Source: Segetibacter sp. (GTDB taxonomy: Bacteria; Bacteroidota; Bacteroidia; Chitinophagales; Chitinophagaceae). From it: 57,576 nt of DNA. Under the pieces are notes generated by a model. That model was given only the letters and a program-made list of their open reading frames with translations, did not search any database and was not told where the DNA came from. The stretch spans positions 1 through 57,576 of the forward strand of contig JAQBNN010000020.1 in assembly GCA_028288505.1 (NCBI GenBank), read 5' to 3'. The translations under genes and the position numbers were made by a program. Positions within the stretch are counted from its first letter, which is position 1. Each line of letters opens with the position of its first letter. Of the stretch, positions 27,963 through 37,313 are shown in pieces.

Positions 27963-28982
27963 ATGAAATATTTTACCAGCAATGCGCCCTTTTGTCTCGA
28001 GAGTGGAGCAACGCTTCCTTCGGTCACCATTGCTTACCATACTTTTGGCACTTTAAACAAGGACAAAAGCAACGTTGTTTGGATTTGTCATGCACTTACT
28101 TCCAACTCAAATGTTATCGATTGGTGGCCGGGTATAGTTGGCAGTAATTGCCCTATCGATCCTGAAACCTATTTTATTGTTTGCGCCAACATTCTCGGTT
28201 CCTGCTACGGAAGCACGGGTGCGCTTACCATTAATCCTGCAACTAGCTCTACTTACTTCAGCAACTTTCCTATGGTTACCATACGAGATATGGTACAGGC
28301 TCATATTTTATTACGGCAGCATTTGCAAATACAAAATATCTTTTTGCTGGTAGGTGGAAGTATGGGAGGTTACCAGGCTTTGGAGTGGTCTGTTATGGAA
28401 AATAATTTCATTCAAAATCTTTTCCTGCTCTCTACTTCTGCTGCCGAGAGTGCCTGGGGCATTGCTATACATACGGCACAACGATTAGCGATTGAAGCCG
28501 ATGCGACATGGAAAGATGCTGATGAAAAAGCTGGCAGCAGAGGACTGAAAGCTGCACGAGCAATAGGGCTGCTTAGCTATCGTAACTACGAAATAATGAT
28601 TGAAAAGCAATCTGACACAGATGTAGAGAAGATAGATAACTTTAAAGCCTCCTCGTACATAAACTACCAGGGCGATAAGCTGGTGAGCCGCTTTCATGCA
28701 TATACTTATTGGCTGCTTACCAAGGCAATGGACTCACATCACCTTGCACGCGGCAGAAACAAAAGCTTAGAACTTGTTTTGCAGTCTATTTTCCAGAAAA
28801 CGCTTATAGTAGCCATCACTAGCGACCTTTTGTGCCCTCCTAATGAACAAATTTTTATAGCCGGCCACCTGCCCAATTCTACCCTTGTCGAAATACCTTC
28901 GTCCTACGGCCACGATGGATTTTTAATTGAGGCGGAAAAGATCTCTCATCATTTTAATCAATGGATGAGAGGAGAAATTTGA
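27963..28982 (+). CDS. metX: homoserine O-acetyltransferase MetX
   Basis: A 339-residue alpha/beta-hydrolase-fold acyltransferase. It acetylates homoserine with acetyl-CoA, committing it to methionine. The nucleophile elbow 'GGSMGG' holds Ser133; Asp in 'TSDLLCPP' and His in 'YGHDGFLIE' complete the triad. 'NVVWICHALTSNS' is a MetX signature. Acetyl versus succinyl specificity cannot be proved from the sequence. It pairs with the divergent metZ; no intrinsic terminator follows, but a rep24 copy starts 36 bp after the stop. Confidence 0.93.
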   Translation: MKYFTSNAPFCLESGATLPSVTIAYHTFGTLNKDKSNVVWICHALTSNSNVIDWWPGIVGSNCPIDPETYFIVCANILGSCYGSTGALTINPATSSTYFSNFPMVTIRDMVQAHILLRQHLQIQNIFLLVGGSMGGYQALEWSVMENNFIQNLFLLSTSAAESAWGIAIHTAQRLAIEADATWKDADEKAGSRGLKAARAIGLLSYRNYEIMIEKQSDTDVEKIDNFKASSYINYQGDKLVSRFHAYTYWLLTKAMDSHHLARGRNKSLELVLQSIFQKTLIVAITSDLLCPPNEQIFIAGHLPNSTLVEIPSSYGHDGFLIEAEKISHHFNQWMRGEI

Positions 28983-28990
28983 TTGTTTTT

Positions 28991-29041
28991 GTTACCGGCA
29001 TTTGTATTTCATGGCTTCATCGTTGTGTCACTCACTTGTAC
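28991..29041 (+). repeat. rep24 copy, type A, with extended left flank, 3' of metX
   Basis: Type A 24-mer at 29018-29041 preceded by 27 bp nearly identical to the flank at 6782-6808. Its inverted partner is at 29914, beyond the DUF2490 gene. Confidence 0.85.
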
Positions 29042-29084
29042 AGCAATATTTTTAGCAGCACTTTGCAAAGTGTTGAAGAAGCCT

Positions 29085-29843
29085 TTACTCTGCTACTTTC
29101 TTCCTCCTTACATCCAGGTTTTGAAAGTAGGCTATTCTAATTACATCAGCATTTCTGTATCGATTACCTGCCGGCAACTGAATAAATTGATTTAAATAGC
29201 CGAACTGTAAATTATCGTGCGCATTGGTATTCACTTTTAAGCCTAAAAACAGGCGGTTTTGGTCGAAGTAGTTATTTACTACCTGCTTACCAAAGTTTAT
29301 AAGCAATTCATCATTAACAATAAAGGACCAACGCCCAGGGGTATTAGGGGCTTTATTAAAAGGAATTTCGTATAAAAAATTATACCGCAACCTCCAGTTA
29401 AAACTGTACCCTTCAGCTAATTTATCAGCGGTTTCGAACTTACGGCGGTAACGCTCTTCAAGCCTGATGTACTGCATTAAACGTGTCTTCGCATTCTTTG
29501 TATGCCACTGTATTTGCTGCCAGGGGCGATGCTCTGGTTGATTAACATTGGTACTTGCATCGGCCGGGTAATTGGTAATATAACCGTACCCTGCTGTAAG
29601 TTTGGTTACATCGTTAAGATAGTAAGTTAATCCAACTCTCGCTATTGTAGTAGACAGGTCTTCAACATAATAATCTTTAGTTCGAAATTGGAGATCCGTC
29701 CATAAACCAACCTTATCTGAAAAACGAGTTTGGTTGAAGTAGGCGCCCCAGATCTGGTTATAATGAGTGGTTGTTTTTGTTTGGGCCTTAACTGTTACAA
29801 CTGTTAGCACCATTGCCGCTAGAACTATAATCTTCTTATTCAT
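29085..29843 (-). CDS. DUF2490 family outer-membrane-like protein
   Basis: A 252-residue secreted protein: signal peptide of about 20 residues ending 'VKAQ', then alternating polar/aromatic strands with 'WTDLQFRTKDYY', 'YRLRYNFLYEIPF'-like segments and a C-terminal strand. This fits DUF2490, a family of predicted outer-membrane beta-barrels of unknown function. It follows the TonB receptor gene on the same strand but 389 bp away. An inverted rep24 pair brackets it. Confidence 0.82.
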   Translation of the reverse strand: MNKKIIVLAAMVLTVVTVKAQTKTTTHYNQIWGAYFNQTRFSDKVGLWTDLQFRTKDYYVEDLSTTIARVGLTYYLNDVTKLTAGYGYITNYPADASTNVNQPEHRPWQQIQWHTKNAKTRLMQYIRLEERYRRKFETADKLAEGYSFNWRLRYNFLYEIPFNKAPNTPGRWSFIVNDELLINFGKQVVNNYFDQNRLFLGLKVNTNAHDNLQFGYLNQFIQLPAGNRYRNADVIRIAYFQNLDVRRKKVAE

Positions 29844-30232
29844 CCGTTTATTGTATTCAGGTATTATTAATAGGTTTTTTACCGGTAATCGCTAAAGTGC
29901 ACAAAGATATAAAGTACAAGTGTGCGACGCAACGATGATGACCAATGATTGAATGATGACTACCAAAAAAATTTGATTTGAGTTATAGACTTGCTTTAAG
30001 TGGTTTTGGGCTACTGATTTTAATATTTCGATTTAAGCGCTTGAGCAAATTTGAAATTGAGGAGTGATGTAAAAAACCTCTCCGCTTTGGATTGCTTGCT
30101 ATGTTTGAATTTACAGTAGGTTCGAAACCAAGGTGTATGTTTTTGTAAATCAGTGCTATCCTCTGGGTGGGTAACTATTAAAGTTGTAGATTTTAAGTGA
30201 TAGCGAGCTACGTACTACCTAGAACTTAATAG
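29844..30232. other. intergenic region between the TonB receptor and DUF2490 genes
   Basis: AT-rich. Contains one rep24 copy at 29914-29937; I see no terminator with a clear T-run and no coding sequence. Confidence 0.4.
29914..29937 (-). repeat. rep24 copy, type B variant
   Basis: Type B core but with A at position 17, as in the copy at 26633. It is upstream of the DUF2490 gene and 296 bp past the TonB receptor stop. Confidence 0.8.
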
Positions 30233-33199
30233 TTACAACTTGGCTAATAAATTATCGAAAGTGAATGCTATATAATATAAACCACCAATGGTTGGACCCC
30301 CTGCATATTGAATGTATCGGTTGTTGAAAATATTGGCTGCCCCTACTTTTACATTAGCTTTTGCTTTTGGAACTTTAAGGGAAACCTGGGCATCGAAGGT
30401 GCTGTATGCAGAAACAGCGCCTGTAACTAATGGGCTTTCCCATAGGAAAGCATCCTGCCATTTGTATGCAATGTTGAAACCAAGGTTTTTTACTACTTCA
30501 CGGTTGCCAAAAGATAAATTAGTTGACCACTCAGGAGTATTGAAACCGGTAACAAATATGTCGGTGGTTTTGTTAGCCTTCATCTTGTTGTAACTAACAT
30601 TACCTCTTAGGGTGTAACGTTTATAGAAATTGTATGTAAGGCCTAAAGATGAGCCATAATTGCGATAAGTGTTTTTTGCGTTGGTGTATACGCGGTAACG
30701 TTCTTGCCCTTTATTTGCTGCATTAGCAGCTGTTGGCGTTGTTGCATCACGGTTTCTATCAAGCATTGATAACACTGCTGCATCAGAGCCTACTGTTTCA
30801 GCCTTTGGAACAAATACCTGCACCTGTCCGAGGAATCCTTCATAAGTGTTGCTGTAAGCATCAATATCCACTACTACTTTGTTATTGAATAACACACTTT
30901 TGTAGCCTGCCTCTAAAGAGTTGATACGTTCAGGGCGAGCCTTGGAAAGGTTGGCTACTTCGAGCAGGCCTTTGTTGGCTAATGCCGCATCATCTGTATT
31001 GCCTTGTGCACTAACTGCAGCATTAAAATTAATAACTGAAGCCTGGGTATAACTGTTCTCTAAATATCCTAAGCCTTCATTTATGTAGGAGAGGCTACCT
31101 ACACGTTTTACACGTCCGTTGTTTACATAAGACAAAGCCTCAAACAAGGCCGGGAAACGATAACCTTGCTGGAACGTAAGACGGAAATTATGGACCTCTT
31201 TTACGGTATATACTGCTGCTAAACGTGGTGTAAGCTCCCCTTCAAACTCAGGGTTATAATCGTAGCGTAAAGAGCCAAACAGTTTTAATTTTTCTGTAAA
31301 TAGAGTCTTTGTTATTTGTGAGAAAGCCCCAACTTTTTTATAATAAATATTGTTGCCATAACCACCGTCGGCTAAAGGTTTATTACGATTTGCAATAGAA
31401 CGGGAGAAGTCAACAAAGTTGTTCCCATCGGGGATTACTTCGTACACACGTGCATCTCCTCCAACAAGCAGATTAAATATTCTTATGTGTTTAGATAAAT
31501 CCCATTGTGCTTCTGCATGGTACAAACGGCTCTTTTGCACAAGGGCAGCACCACCAGTTTCGGGTGCATCAGGTATAGCTATCGATTTTATGTCCCAGTT
31601 ATTTATTTTGATGATGGTGCTTCTTAAATTCTCGAATGCTGGTGTGCCTGGTTCAACACGGCCTGCATCGGCGGCTACTCTTGCTGCTTTAGTTGCGGTA
31701 GCTAAATCAGCACCAGCATTTAATTGATTTACTAAGGCACTTTTATATTTTGCAGCCCATACATTGTTACTACCACCGCTTGCTAAATCAAGGTTGTCAG
31801 CCAGAGGTTTTACGTTGTAAGAATCACCGGTATTTTCGATTGAAATATAACTTCGAACTACGTAGTTGCTTCCCTTCAATTCAAGGTTGTGATTTTGAAC
31901 CACCACATTATCCAATTGTATTTTATTACCACGTTGAAATACTCCATCTATTTTACCTACACGGTAAGAGTAAGATAATTCGGCTTTATCAATTAAGCGA
32001 TAATGCATGCTTGCATCGAGCTTTAAGTTATCTACCTTGGGTTTTACTAAATCTGTTTCCCAGTAACCGGTACGGGCAACACGCAACGTTTGGTTAGCGC
32101 TTCCATTGATGTTTAGGCCGCTTATTGAAATAACATTACTACCAGCGAGTGCATCATCACCGTATTTATTCCAGCCATCGAAGGCAACATTATTAGGGCC
32201 ATTTAATTGTTGAAAACCAGGGTTAGCACTTTTTAGGTTATTCGTGTTTTGGTTTAGGCGGCTGTTGGAGCGCCAATCTAGTCCTCTCATATAGCTTCCG
32301 TTAATCTTGAAGGCCCACCTGTTATTAAAAGCTTTCGCATAACGCAGTGCTGTTTCATTTAGGAAGGCAGGAGAGTGATCAATACCATCAACGTGGTTAA
32401 GACCTACTTTTTGATAGAAACTTAAACCTTGGTATAAGAAAGGGCTTTTAGTTAGCAGGTTAGCCATGCCATTAATTGCATTCATACCATATAAAGCTGA
32501 AGCCGCACCTGGTGTAATCTCTACACTTGCTATGTCTAATTCTGTTGGGCCAATGGCATTTCCTAAAGGCACCCCTAGCGTTGCGGCTTGCATATCTATC
32601 CCGTCAACCAGTTGCATAAAACGAAAATTGTTAGGAATGTTGAAGCCGCGGGTATTTGGCACTTTAAAGGTTAAGCTTGATGTTGTCATCTGTAAGCCTT
32701 TAACGCCTTCTAATGCATCGTAGAAACCTGGTGATGCTGATTCCCTAATTGCACGTATGTCAAGTTTTTCGATGGCGACAGGGGATTTTAAAATACTTTC
32801 TGCAACACGTGATGCAGTTACAACCACTTCTTTTCCTAATACAGTTTGGGTAACAAGAGCGATGTTTAGGTTAGACTCTATGCTCTTTACCTCGAACTCC
32901 TGCTGCTGAAAACCAATAGATGAAAATACAAGTGTAAGCGGAAATTTGTTTTTAGTACGAATGGAAAAAAGACCTTCATTACTTGTAATAGTTCCTGCTA
33001 TGGTTCCTTTAATTTGTACACTTACTGAAGGAATAGGTTGTTTAGTTTGTTCGTCAACCACCTTACCTGAAATTTCAATAAGGTTTGTTCCCTGGGCCTT
33101 TAAGGGTTGAAATGTTGGTAATGAAAGAAAGAATAAAAGTGCTGTTAGTAAAATTTGAGTGTGGGCAAAGTAATGCCTTGCTGGTAAATAATGTTTCAT
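30233..33199 (-). CDS. TonB-dependent outer-membrane receptor
   Basis: A 988-residue receptor: signal peptide ending near residue 36, a carboxypeptidase-like regulatory domain (about 42-125), a plug domain starting 'VVVTASRVAESI' near 125, and a 22-strand-type barrel to the end. No SusD-like partner is next to it, so it is not a SusCD glycan importer. It lies downstream of the sulfate-assimilation genes, and its upstream region has a dyad matching the one at the cysH promoter. Uptake of a sulfur compound or its metal complex is a reasonable guess. Siderophore uptake is the main alternative. Confidence 0.9.
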   Translation of the reverse strand: MKHYLPARHYFAHTQILLTALLFFLSLPTFQPLKAQGTNLIEISGKVVDEQTKQPIPSVSVQIKGTIAGTITSNEGLFSIRTKNKFPLTLVFSSIGFQQQEFEVKSIESNLNIALVTQTVLGKEVVVTASRVAESILKSPVAIEKLDIRAIRESASPGFYDALEGVKGLQMTTSSLTFKVPNTRGFNIPNNFRFMQLVDGIDMQAATLGVPLGNAIGPTELDIASVEITPGAASALYGMNAINGMANLLTKSPFLYQGLSFYQKVGLNHVDGIDHSPAFLNETALRYAKAFNNRWAFKINGSYMRGLDWRSNSRLNQNTNNLKSANPGFQQLNGPNNVAFDGWNKYGDDALAGSNVISISGLNINGSANQTLRVARTGYWETDLVKPKVDNLKLDASMHYRLIDKAELSYSYRVGKIDGVFQRGNKIQLDNVVVQNHNLELKGSNYVVRSYISIENTGDSYNVKPLADNLDLASGGSNNVWAAKYKSALVNQLNAGADLATATKAARVAADAGRVEPGTPAFENLRSTIIKINNWDIKSIAIPDAPETGGAALVQKSRLYHAEAQWDLSKHIRIFNLLVGGDARVYEVIPDGNNFVDFSRSIANRNKPLADGGYGNNIYYKKVGAFSQITKTLFTEKLKLFGSLRYDYNPEFEGELTPRLAAVYTVKEVHNFRLTFQQGYRFPALFEALSYVNNGRVKRVGSLSYINEGLGYLENSYTQASVINFNAAVSAQGNTDDAALANKGLLEVANLSKARPERINSLEAGYKSVLFNNKVVVDIDAYSNTYEGFLGQVQVFVPKAETVGSDAAVLSMLDRNRDATTPTAANAANKGQERYRVYTNAKNTYRNYGSSLGLTYNFYKRYTLRGNVSYNKMKANKTTDIFVTGFNTPEWSTNLSFGNREVVKNLGFNIAYKWQDAFLWESPLVTGAVSAYSTFDAQVSLKVPKAKANVKVGAANIFNNRYIQYAGGPTIGGLYYIAFTFDNLLAKL

Positions 33200-33310
33200 T
33201 TTATCAGTTATTGAATAAGTGAAAATATAATTAGGATGAGATTACAGAGAGCGACAGCAGGTAGTTATTGATGCTGCAGCTGTAAGGAAGTTGTATAATA
33301 TTTTATCATA

Positions 33311-33329
33311 GTCTACTATTTTAGTAGAC
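33311..33329. promoter_or_regulatory. dyad operator upstream of the TonB receptor gene
   Basis: GTCTACTATTTTAGTAGAC, a perfect inverted repeat with a three-base centre. Its core TCTACT-N5-AGTAGA has the same arm length and spacing as CCTACC-N5-GGTAGG at the cysH promoter. An extra half-site (TAGTAGA) lies at 33339-33345. Confidence 0.6.
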
Positions 33330-33582
33330 AAATTTATTAGTAGAATTTTAGCCTGCAAAGTATTTTTTAAAAATCTTTTTTATTATGCTACAACGTAAAG
33401 AGCAAACGCAGTAGGAGCAGGGGTTTTATCTCATTAAATATTTTAAATAGTCTAATACTTCTGCTATTTTATTGCAGGAAAACTATTAAGCGCATTTTAG
33501 AACTGGCGGTTGAAGCTGAAGCTTTTATTAGTAGTAGAGTTGCTATAAACTAAACTTCTGCTGCATAGCATTACTAAAAGAT

Positions 33583-33606
33583 GAACGTAATGCGACGCAA
33601 GAGAAG
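33583..33606 (-). repeat. degenerate rep24 copy, type B
   Basis: Only the core TGCGACGCAAG and part of the flank survive. It lies 40 bp after the stop of the SirC-TauE gene, in sense orientation. Confidence 0.5.
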
Positions 33607-33645
33607 TATTATGAAAGAACAAATGCTGATTGCAAAATAAATTAT

Positions 33646-35163
33646 TTAAAACACCTTCACTAAAATCCTCATACTCCAAATAATAACAAGTATACCAAGG
33701 AGGATAAACGAGGCTTTACGAGGTAGCCTTCCGGCAAGACGAGCTGCTATAGGAGCCGCAAGGAGACCACCAATAATTAAAGCAACAATAACCTGCCAGT
33801 GGGTAACACCAAGCATAGTAAAAAAAGTAAAGGCGCTTGCAAGGGTAACAAAAAACTCAGTTAAGCTTACCGAACCAATAACATATTTAGGGCTACGACC
33901 TTTGGTGATGAGCGTTGTAGTAACTATTGGTCCCCAACCGCCACCGCCGAAAGAATCAAGGAAACCACCTATGCCTGCAAGCAGGCTAAAATTTTTAAAT
34001 TTCTTTGCAACTTTTGTAGTTCTAAAAGCATTTATAAGAATTCGCAAACCAAGAAATAAAGTATAAACAGCCATAACAGGCTTTAGGTATTGAGCATGTG
34101 TATCGCCATACTTACTCAACAATACGGCACCAAGTATGGCACCTAAAACACCTGGGATCACAAGTATTTTAAACAGTTTTTTATTTACGTTTCCAAACTT
34201 ATAATGGCTATAGCCAGAGGCGCCACTTGCAAACATTTCTGCTGTATGAATGCTGCCACTTATAGATGAAAGATTAACCCCGGCAGATAATAATATGGTA
34301 GCACTAGTAACACCATAGCCCATACCTAAAGCACCATCAACCAACTGGGCAAGAAAGCCCGCCAGGATCATCCAATGAAAATTAGCATCGAGGGTTTGGT
34401 AATAATCTATTGTGCTATTTGCTATGCCTCTTAATGGAACATAAGCAAAAATAAAATGACCAATAAGCATTACCGCAAAAACGCTTACAGAGTAAGTAGC
34501 AATCCGCTTCCATTGCACACTCTTTTCCTGCTTACCATCTTCCACTAATCCCCTGGTAAGATGGTTTAGTTTCTTCACCTTATCAGCAAAATTGCCATTC
34601 AGTTTATTCCTTATCTGGTGCAGGTTAGTAATTACGTCATCCAACTCTGGTGGCAGTGCATCAGCTAATACTTCTTTAATTCTTTTAGCTGCCGTTGGCG
34701 ATTTTCCGTTTGTAGATATGGCTATTTTAAGATTTCCTTTTTTTACCACAGAGCCTAAATAAAAATCACATAGCTCAGGCTTATCAGCTACATTAATCAA
34801 CTTGCCTTGCGCCCTTGCGGCTTCGGCAATTGCTGCACTTGCTACTACATCATCAATTGCAGAAATTACCACTTCAATGTCGTTTAAATCGCCTGCATCA
34901 AAAGGCTTTTCTAACAGATGTATGTTACTATTATATTTCGCAATTTCTCTAATCTCTTTGCTTATTGAAGTAGCAACCAACTTAATATTTGTTGCAGGCG
35001 AATTACTTAGAACAGCATTCAACTTCTCTAATCCTATATTTCCTCCACCTACAATTAATAGCCGTAGATGCTCTAGTTTTAAAAATACAGGAAAGAGGTT
35101 ATTCACCTCCTTAATAGAACTAGGCTCGTTAATAGTTTCGCTATTTAATTTTGTTTCCTGCAT
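33646..35163 (-). CDS. fusion of siroheme synthase SirC/Met8 domain and TauE/SafE transporter domain
   Basis: A 505-residue two-part protein. Residues about 22-215 form a precorrin-2 dehydrogenase/ferrochelatase-type domain: Rossmann loop 'LLIVGGGNIGLEKLNAVL' and 'NVADKPELCDFYLGSVV'. Residues about 225-505 form a TauE/SafE (PF01925) membrane domain with about eight helices, including 'LVDGALGMGYGV' and 'GGFLDSFGGGGWGP', the family's twin motifs. One half would finish siroheme for the sulfite reductase. The other would move sulfite or another sulfur anion across the inner membrane. It lies 182 bp downstream of cysI. Confidence 0.9.
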   Translation of the reverse strand: MQETKLNSETINEPSSIKEVNNLFPVFLKLEHLRLLIVGGGNIGLEKLNAVLSNSPATNIKLVATSISKEIREIAKYNSNIHLLEKPFDAGDLNDIEVVISAIDDVVASAAIAEAARAQGKLINVADKPELCDFYLGSVVKKGNLKIAISTNGKSPTAAKRIKEVLADALPPELDDVITNLHQIRNKLNGNFADKVKKLNHLTRGLVEDGKQEKSVQWKRIATYSVSVFAVMLIGHFIFAYVPLRGIANSTIDYYQTLDANFHWMILAGFLAQLVDGALGMGYGVTSATILLSAGVNLSSISGSIHTAEMFASGASGYSHYKFGNVNKKLFKILVIPGVLGAILGAVLLSKYGDTHAQYLKPVMAVYTLFLGLRILINAFRTTKVAKKFKNFSLLAGIGGFLDSFGGGGWGPIVTTTLITKGRSPKYVIGSVSLTEFFVTLASAFTFFTMLGVTHWQVIVALIIGGLLAAPIAARLAGRLPRKASFILLGILVIIWSMRILVKVF

Positions 35164-35170
35164 TATATTA

Positions 35171-35359
35171 TGCCCCCGCCCTAAAGGGAGCTTGTATACC
35201 TTTTACTGATTTTATAGCTTTACAAAAAGCAAGGTATTTTTTATGGGACTAAAACATTTTAATATAAATTAAACATCGTTGTGTCACTCACTTGTACTGT
35301 CAGTTATCTATTCATCAGGCCGTGATCCTAATCTCTCTCCTCACTTTAGGGCCGGGGCA
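35171..35359. repeat. GC-rich inverted repeat pair overlapping the cysI 3' end
   Basis: TGCCCCCGCCCTAAAGGGAG at 35171-35190 pairs with a diverged inverted copy at 35337-35359. The right copy supplies the last codons and the TAA stop of cysI. A related copy lies inside the GH2 gene at 57399-57421. The pair encloses a rep24 copy. Confidence 0.7.
35274..35297 (+). repeat. rep24 copy, type A, near the 3' end of cysI
   Basis: Exact type A 24-mer preceded by AATTAAA. It is antisense with respect to cysI, 49 bp past its stop. Its inverted partner is at 37204, on the other side of cysI. Confidence 0.85.
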
Positions 35360-37067
35360 GATTCACATCACTTAAACTACTTGCACTCCTGGTTAATGGT
35401 ACGCTGTTCAACCATTTTTTATGCGAGAAATCACCAAAGGTTTCACCGTTCACTCTTTCATTTTTATAAGTAGCAAACAAGTTATCCAACTCATTTAAGA
35501 TCTCATCTTCATTCAGGCTTTCTTTATAGAGTTTATTTAAACGTTCGCCTAACCTATCCCCACCGATATGAAAGTTATACTTACCATAAGAAGTTCCAAC
35601 CAAACCAATCTCAGCAGCAAAAGGACGGGCACAACCATTAGGGCAACCAGTCATGCGAATGGTTATCTCCTCGTTTTGTAATCCGTACTTTTCAAGTATA
35701 GGTTCAATCTTAGTAATTAAATCGGGCATATAACGTTGTCCTTCTGCCAATGCAAGCGGACAAGTATTAAGTGCCACACAAGCCATTGCATTTTTGCGAA
35801 GAGCTGAGGCAGCATCGGTATGAGCTATTAATTGAAAGCGTTCTAATATTTCCGTGATTTGCGTTTTATCTTCTTCTTTAACGTCACCCAGAATCAAATT
35901 CTGGTTACAGGTAAAGATGAAGTTTGCTTTACCTGTTTTAGCTACTTCAAGTAGCCCTGATTTTAGCGCAAGTGTTTCATCATCTAAAACTCTTCCGTTC
36001 TCAATAAATAATGTATAATGCCATAACTCTTTATGGTCTTGTTGCCAACCGTAATAGTCTTTACGCTCATGGAAGGAGTATGGTCTTTCATCTTCTAGTC
36101 TAAAACCGCATCTTCTTTCCAATTCATCCTTCCACCAGTCAAGTCCTAACCTGTCTACCGTGTATTTAAGCCTGGCTAATTTTCTATCGCTGCGGTTACC
36201 ATAATCTCTTTGTATTGTCAAGATCTCGTAAACGGCCTTCAACACTTTTTCTTCTGTATCTGCAAAACCTACTATAGTTGCAAGGCGAGCATAGTTATCA
36301 GCATTCCCGTGAGTGGTTGACATACCACCACCAATAGCTATATTAAAACCTTTTAGTTTATCGTTCTCGATGATTGCAATTAATCCAATATCGTTGGTTA
36401 AAACATCCACATCGTTATTAGGTGGTATGGCTATAGCTATTTTGAATTTACGAGGCATGTACCTATCCTGGTACAAAGGGTCAACCTCAGATTCCTTGTC
36501 TACAATCTTTTCCTCGTCTAACCAGATCTCATAATATGCATGTGTCTTTGGCAAAAGCAATTGGTCAATTGCTTTTGCATACGCGAACACTTCTTCATGC
36601 ACCTTTGACTGCTTTGGATTTGAAGAACAAAGTACGTTACGATTAATATCGCCACATGTGGCTAAGGTTGTAAGGTGGGCTTCGTTAAATGCTTTTAGCG
36701 TAGGCTTCACATCGTACTTAAGTACACCATGTAACTGTATGGTTTGCCTGGTTGTTATTTTAATAACGCCTGTAGAGTTTTCACCAGCGATGTTATGCAA
36801 GTCAACCCATTGTTGCGGAGCAATTACACCACCGGGTAAACGCAATCTTATCATGAACGAATATAAGCGCTCAAGTTTCTTCTCTGCACGTTCCTCTCTC
36901 CTGTCACGGTCGTCCTGCACGTACATGCCATGGAAGCGAACAAGGGCAACGTCATCTTCATTAAGATTGCCTGTTATTTCCTTTTCAATACTTTCAACAA
37001 GTGTTCCTCTCAGGCTATCACTTGCCTGCTTTATTCTTTCGGTGCCTGATAAATTATTTTGCTGCAT
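35346..37067 (-). CDS. cysI: sulfite reductase hemoprotein subunit CysI
   Basis: A 573-residue siroheme/4Fe-4S reductase that takes sulfite to sulfide with six electrons from CysJ. Two homologous nitrite/sulfite reductase halves are present. Iron-sulfur cysteines lie in 'CVALNTCPLA' and 'TGCPNGCARP' (about residues 425-475). 'TTRQTIQLHGV' near residue 102 is the siroheme-site signature. The last residues 'NLPRP' are encoded by a GC-rich repeat and are probably not part of the fold. It lies between cysJ and the siroheme-synthase fusion, and rep24 copies flank it on both sides. Confidence 0.93.
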   Translation of the reverse strand: MQQNNLSGTERIKQASDSLRGTLVESIEKEITGNLNEDDVALVRFHGMYVQDDRDRREERAEKKLERLYSFMIRLRLPGGVIAPQQWVDLHNIAGENSTGVIKITTRQTIQLHGVLKYDVKPTLKAFNEAHLTTLATCGDINRNVLCSSNPKQSKVHEEVFAYAKAIDQLLLPKTHAYYEIWLDEEKIVDKESEVDPLYQDRYMPRKFKIAIAIPPNNDVDVLTNDIGLIAIIENDKLKGFNIAIGGGMSTTHGNADNYARLATIVGFADTEEKVLKAVYEILTIQRDYGNRSDRKLARLKYTVDRLGLDWWKDELERRCGFRLEDERPYSFHERKDYYGWQQDHKELWHYTLFIENGRVLDDETLALKSGLLEVAKTGKANFIFTCNQNLILGDVKEEDKTQITEILERFQLIAHTDAASALRKNAMACVALNTCPLALAEGQRYMPDLITKIEPILEKYGLQNEEITIRMTGCPNGCARPFAAEIGLVGTSYGKYNFHIGGDRLGERLNKLYKESLNEDEILNELDNLFATYKNERVNGETFGDFSHKKWLNSVPLTRSASSLSDVNLPRP

Positions 37068-37072
37068 ATTTA

Positions 37073-37102
37073 ATGGAAAATGGAAAATGGAAAATGGAAA
37101 TA
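37073..37102. repeat. short tandem repeat upstream of cysI
   Basis: Four adjacent copies of a 7-bp TGGAAAA-type unit (TGGAAAAT...), directly 5' of the cysI ATG. It may change in copy number and so affect translation start spacing. Confidence 0.6.
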
Positions 37103-37203
37103 TAGGAGCAAGTCATAAGCTCTAAATTCATCTTCCCCCTTTTGCATTCTTAGTTTTTGTTATTTAAATAATAGCTTTTCGTTTTGTTGAATACTGATAA
37201 AAC

Positions 37204-37227
37204 GTACAAGAGTGCGACGCAAGTAAG
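37204..37227 (-). repeat. rep24 copy, type B, 3' of cysJ
   Basis: Type B 24-mer with a degraded CATCG end, 87 bp after the cysJ stop in sense orientation. Flanked by TTGTTGAATA and GTTTAATAGTA, both seen at other copies. Confidence 0.85.
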
Positions 37228-37313
37228 GTTTAATAGTAGTAAATAAGATCGGCTCAAAGACTAATACAAGGCCTTTACTCTTTTTCATTTTGCATTTTTC
37301 TTTGAATTATGCA

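Larger units (their letters stand above)
33200..33645. other. intergenic region upstream of the TonB receptor gene
   Basis: Contains the dyad at 33311-33329, a second half-site near 33338-33345, a TACTTTG box on the minus strand at 33356-33362, and a degenerate rep24 at 33583. No coding sequence seen. Confidence 0.5.
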
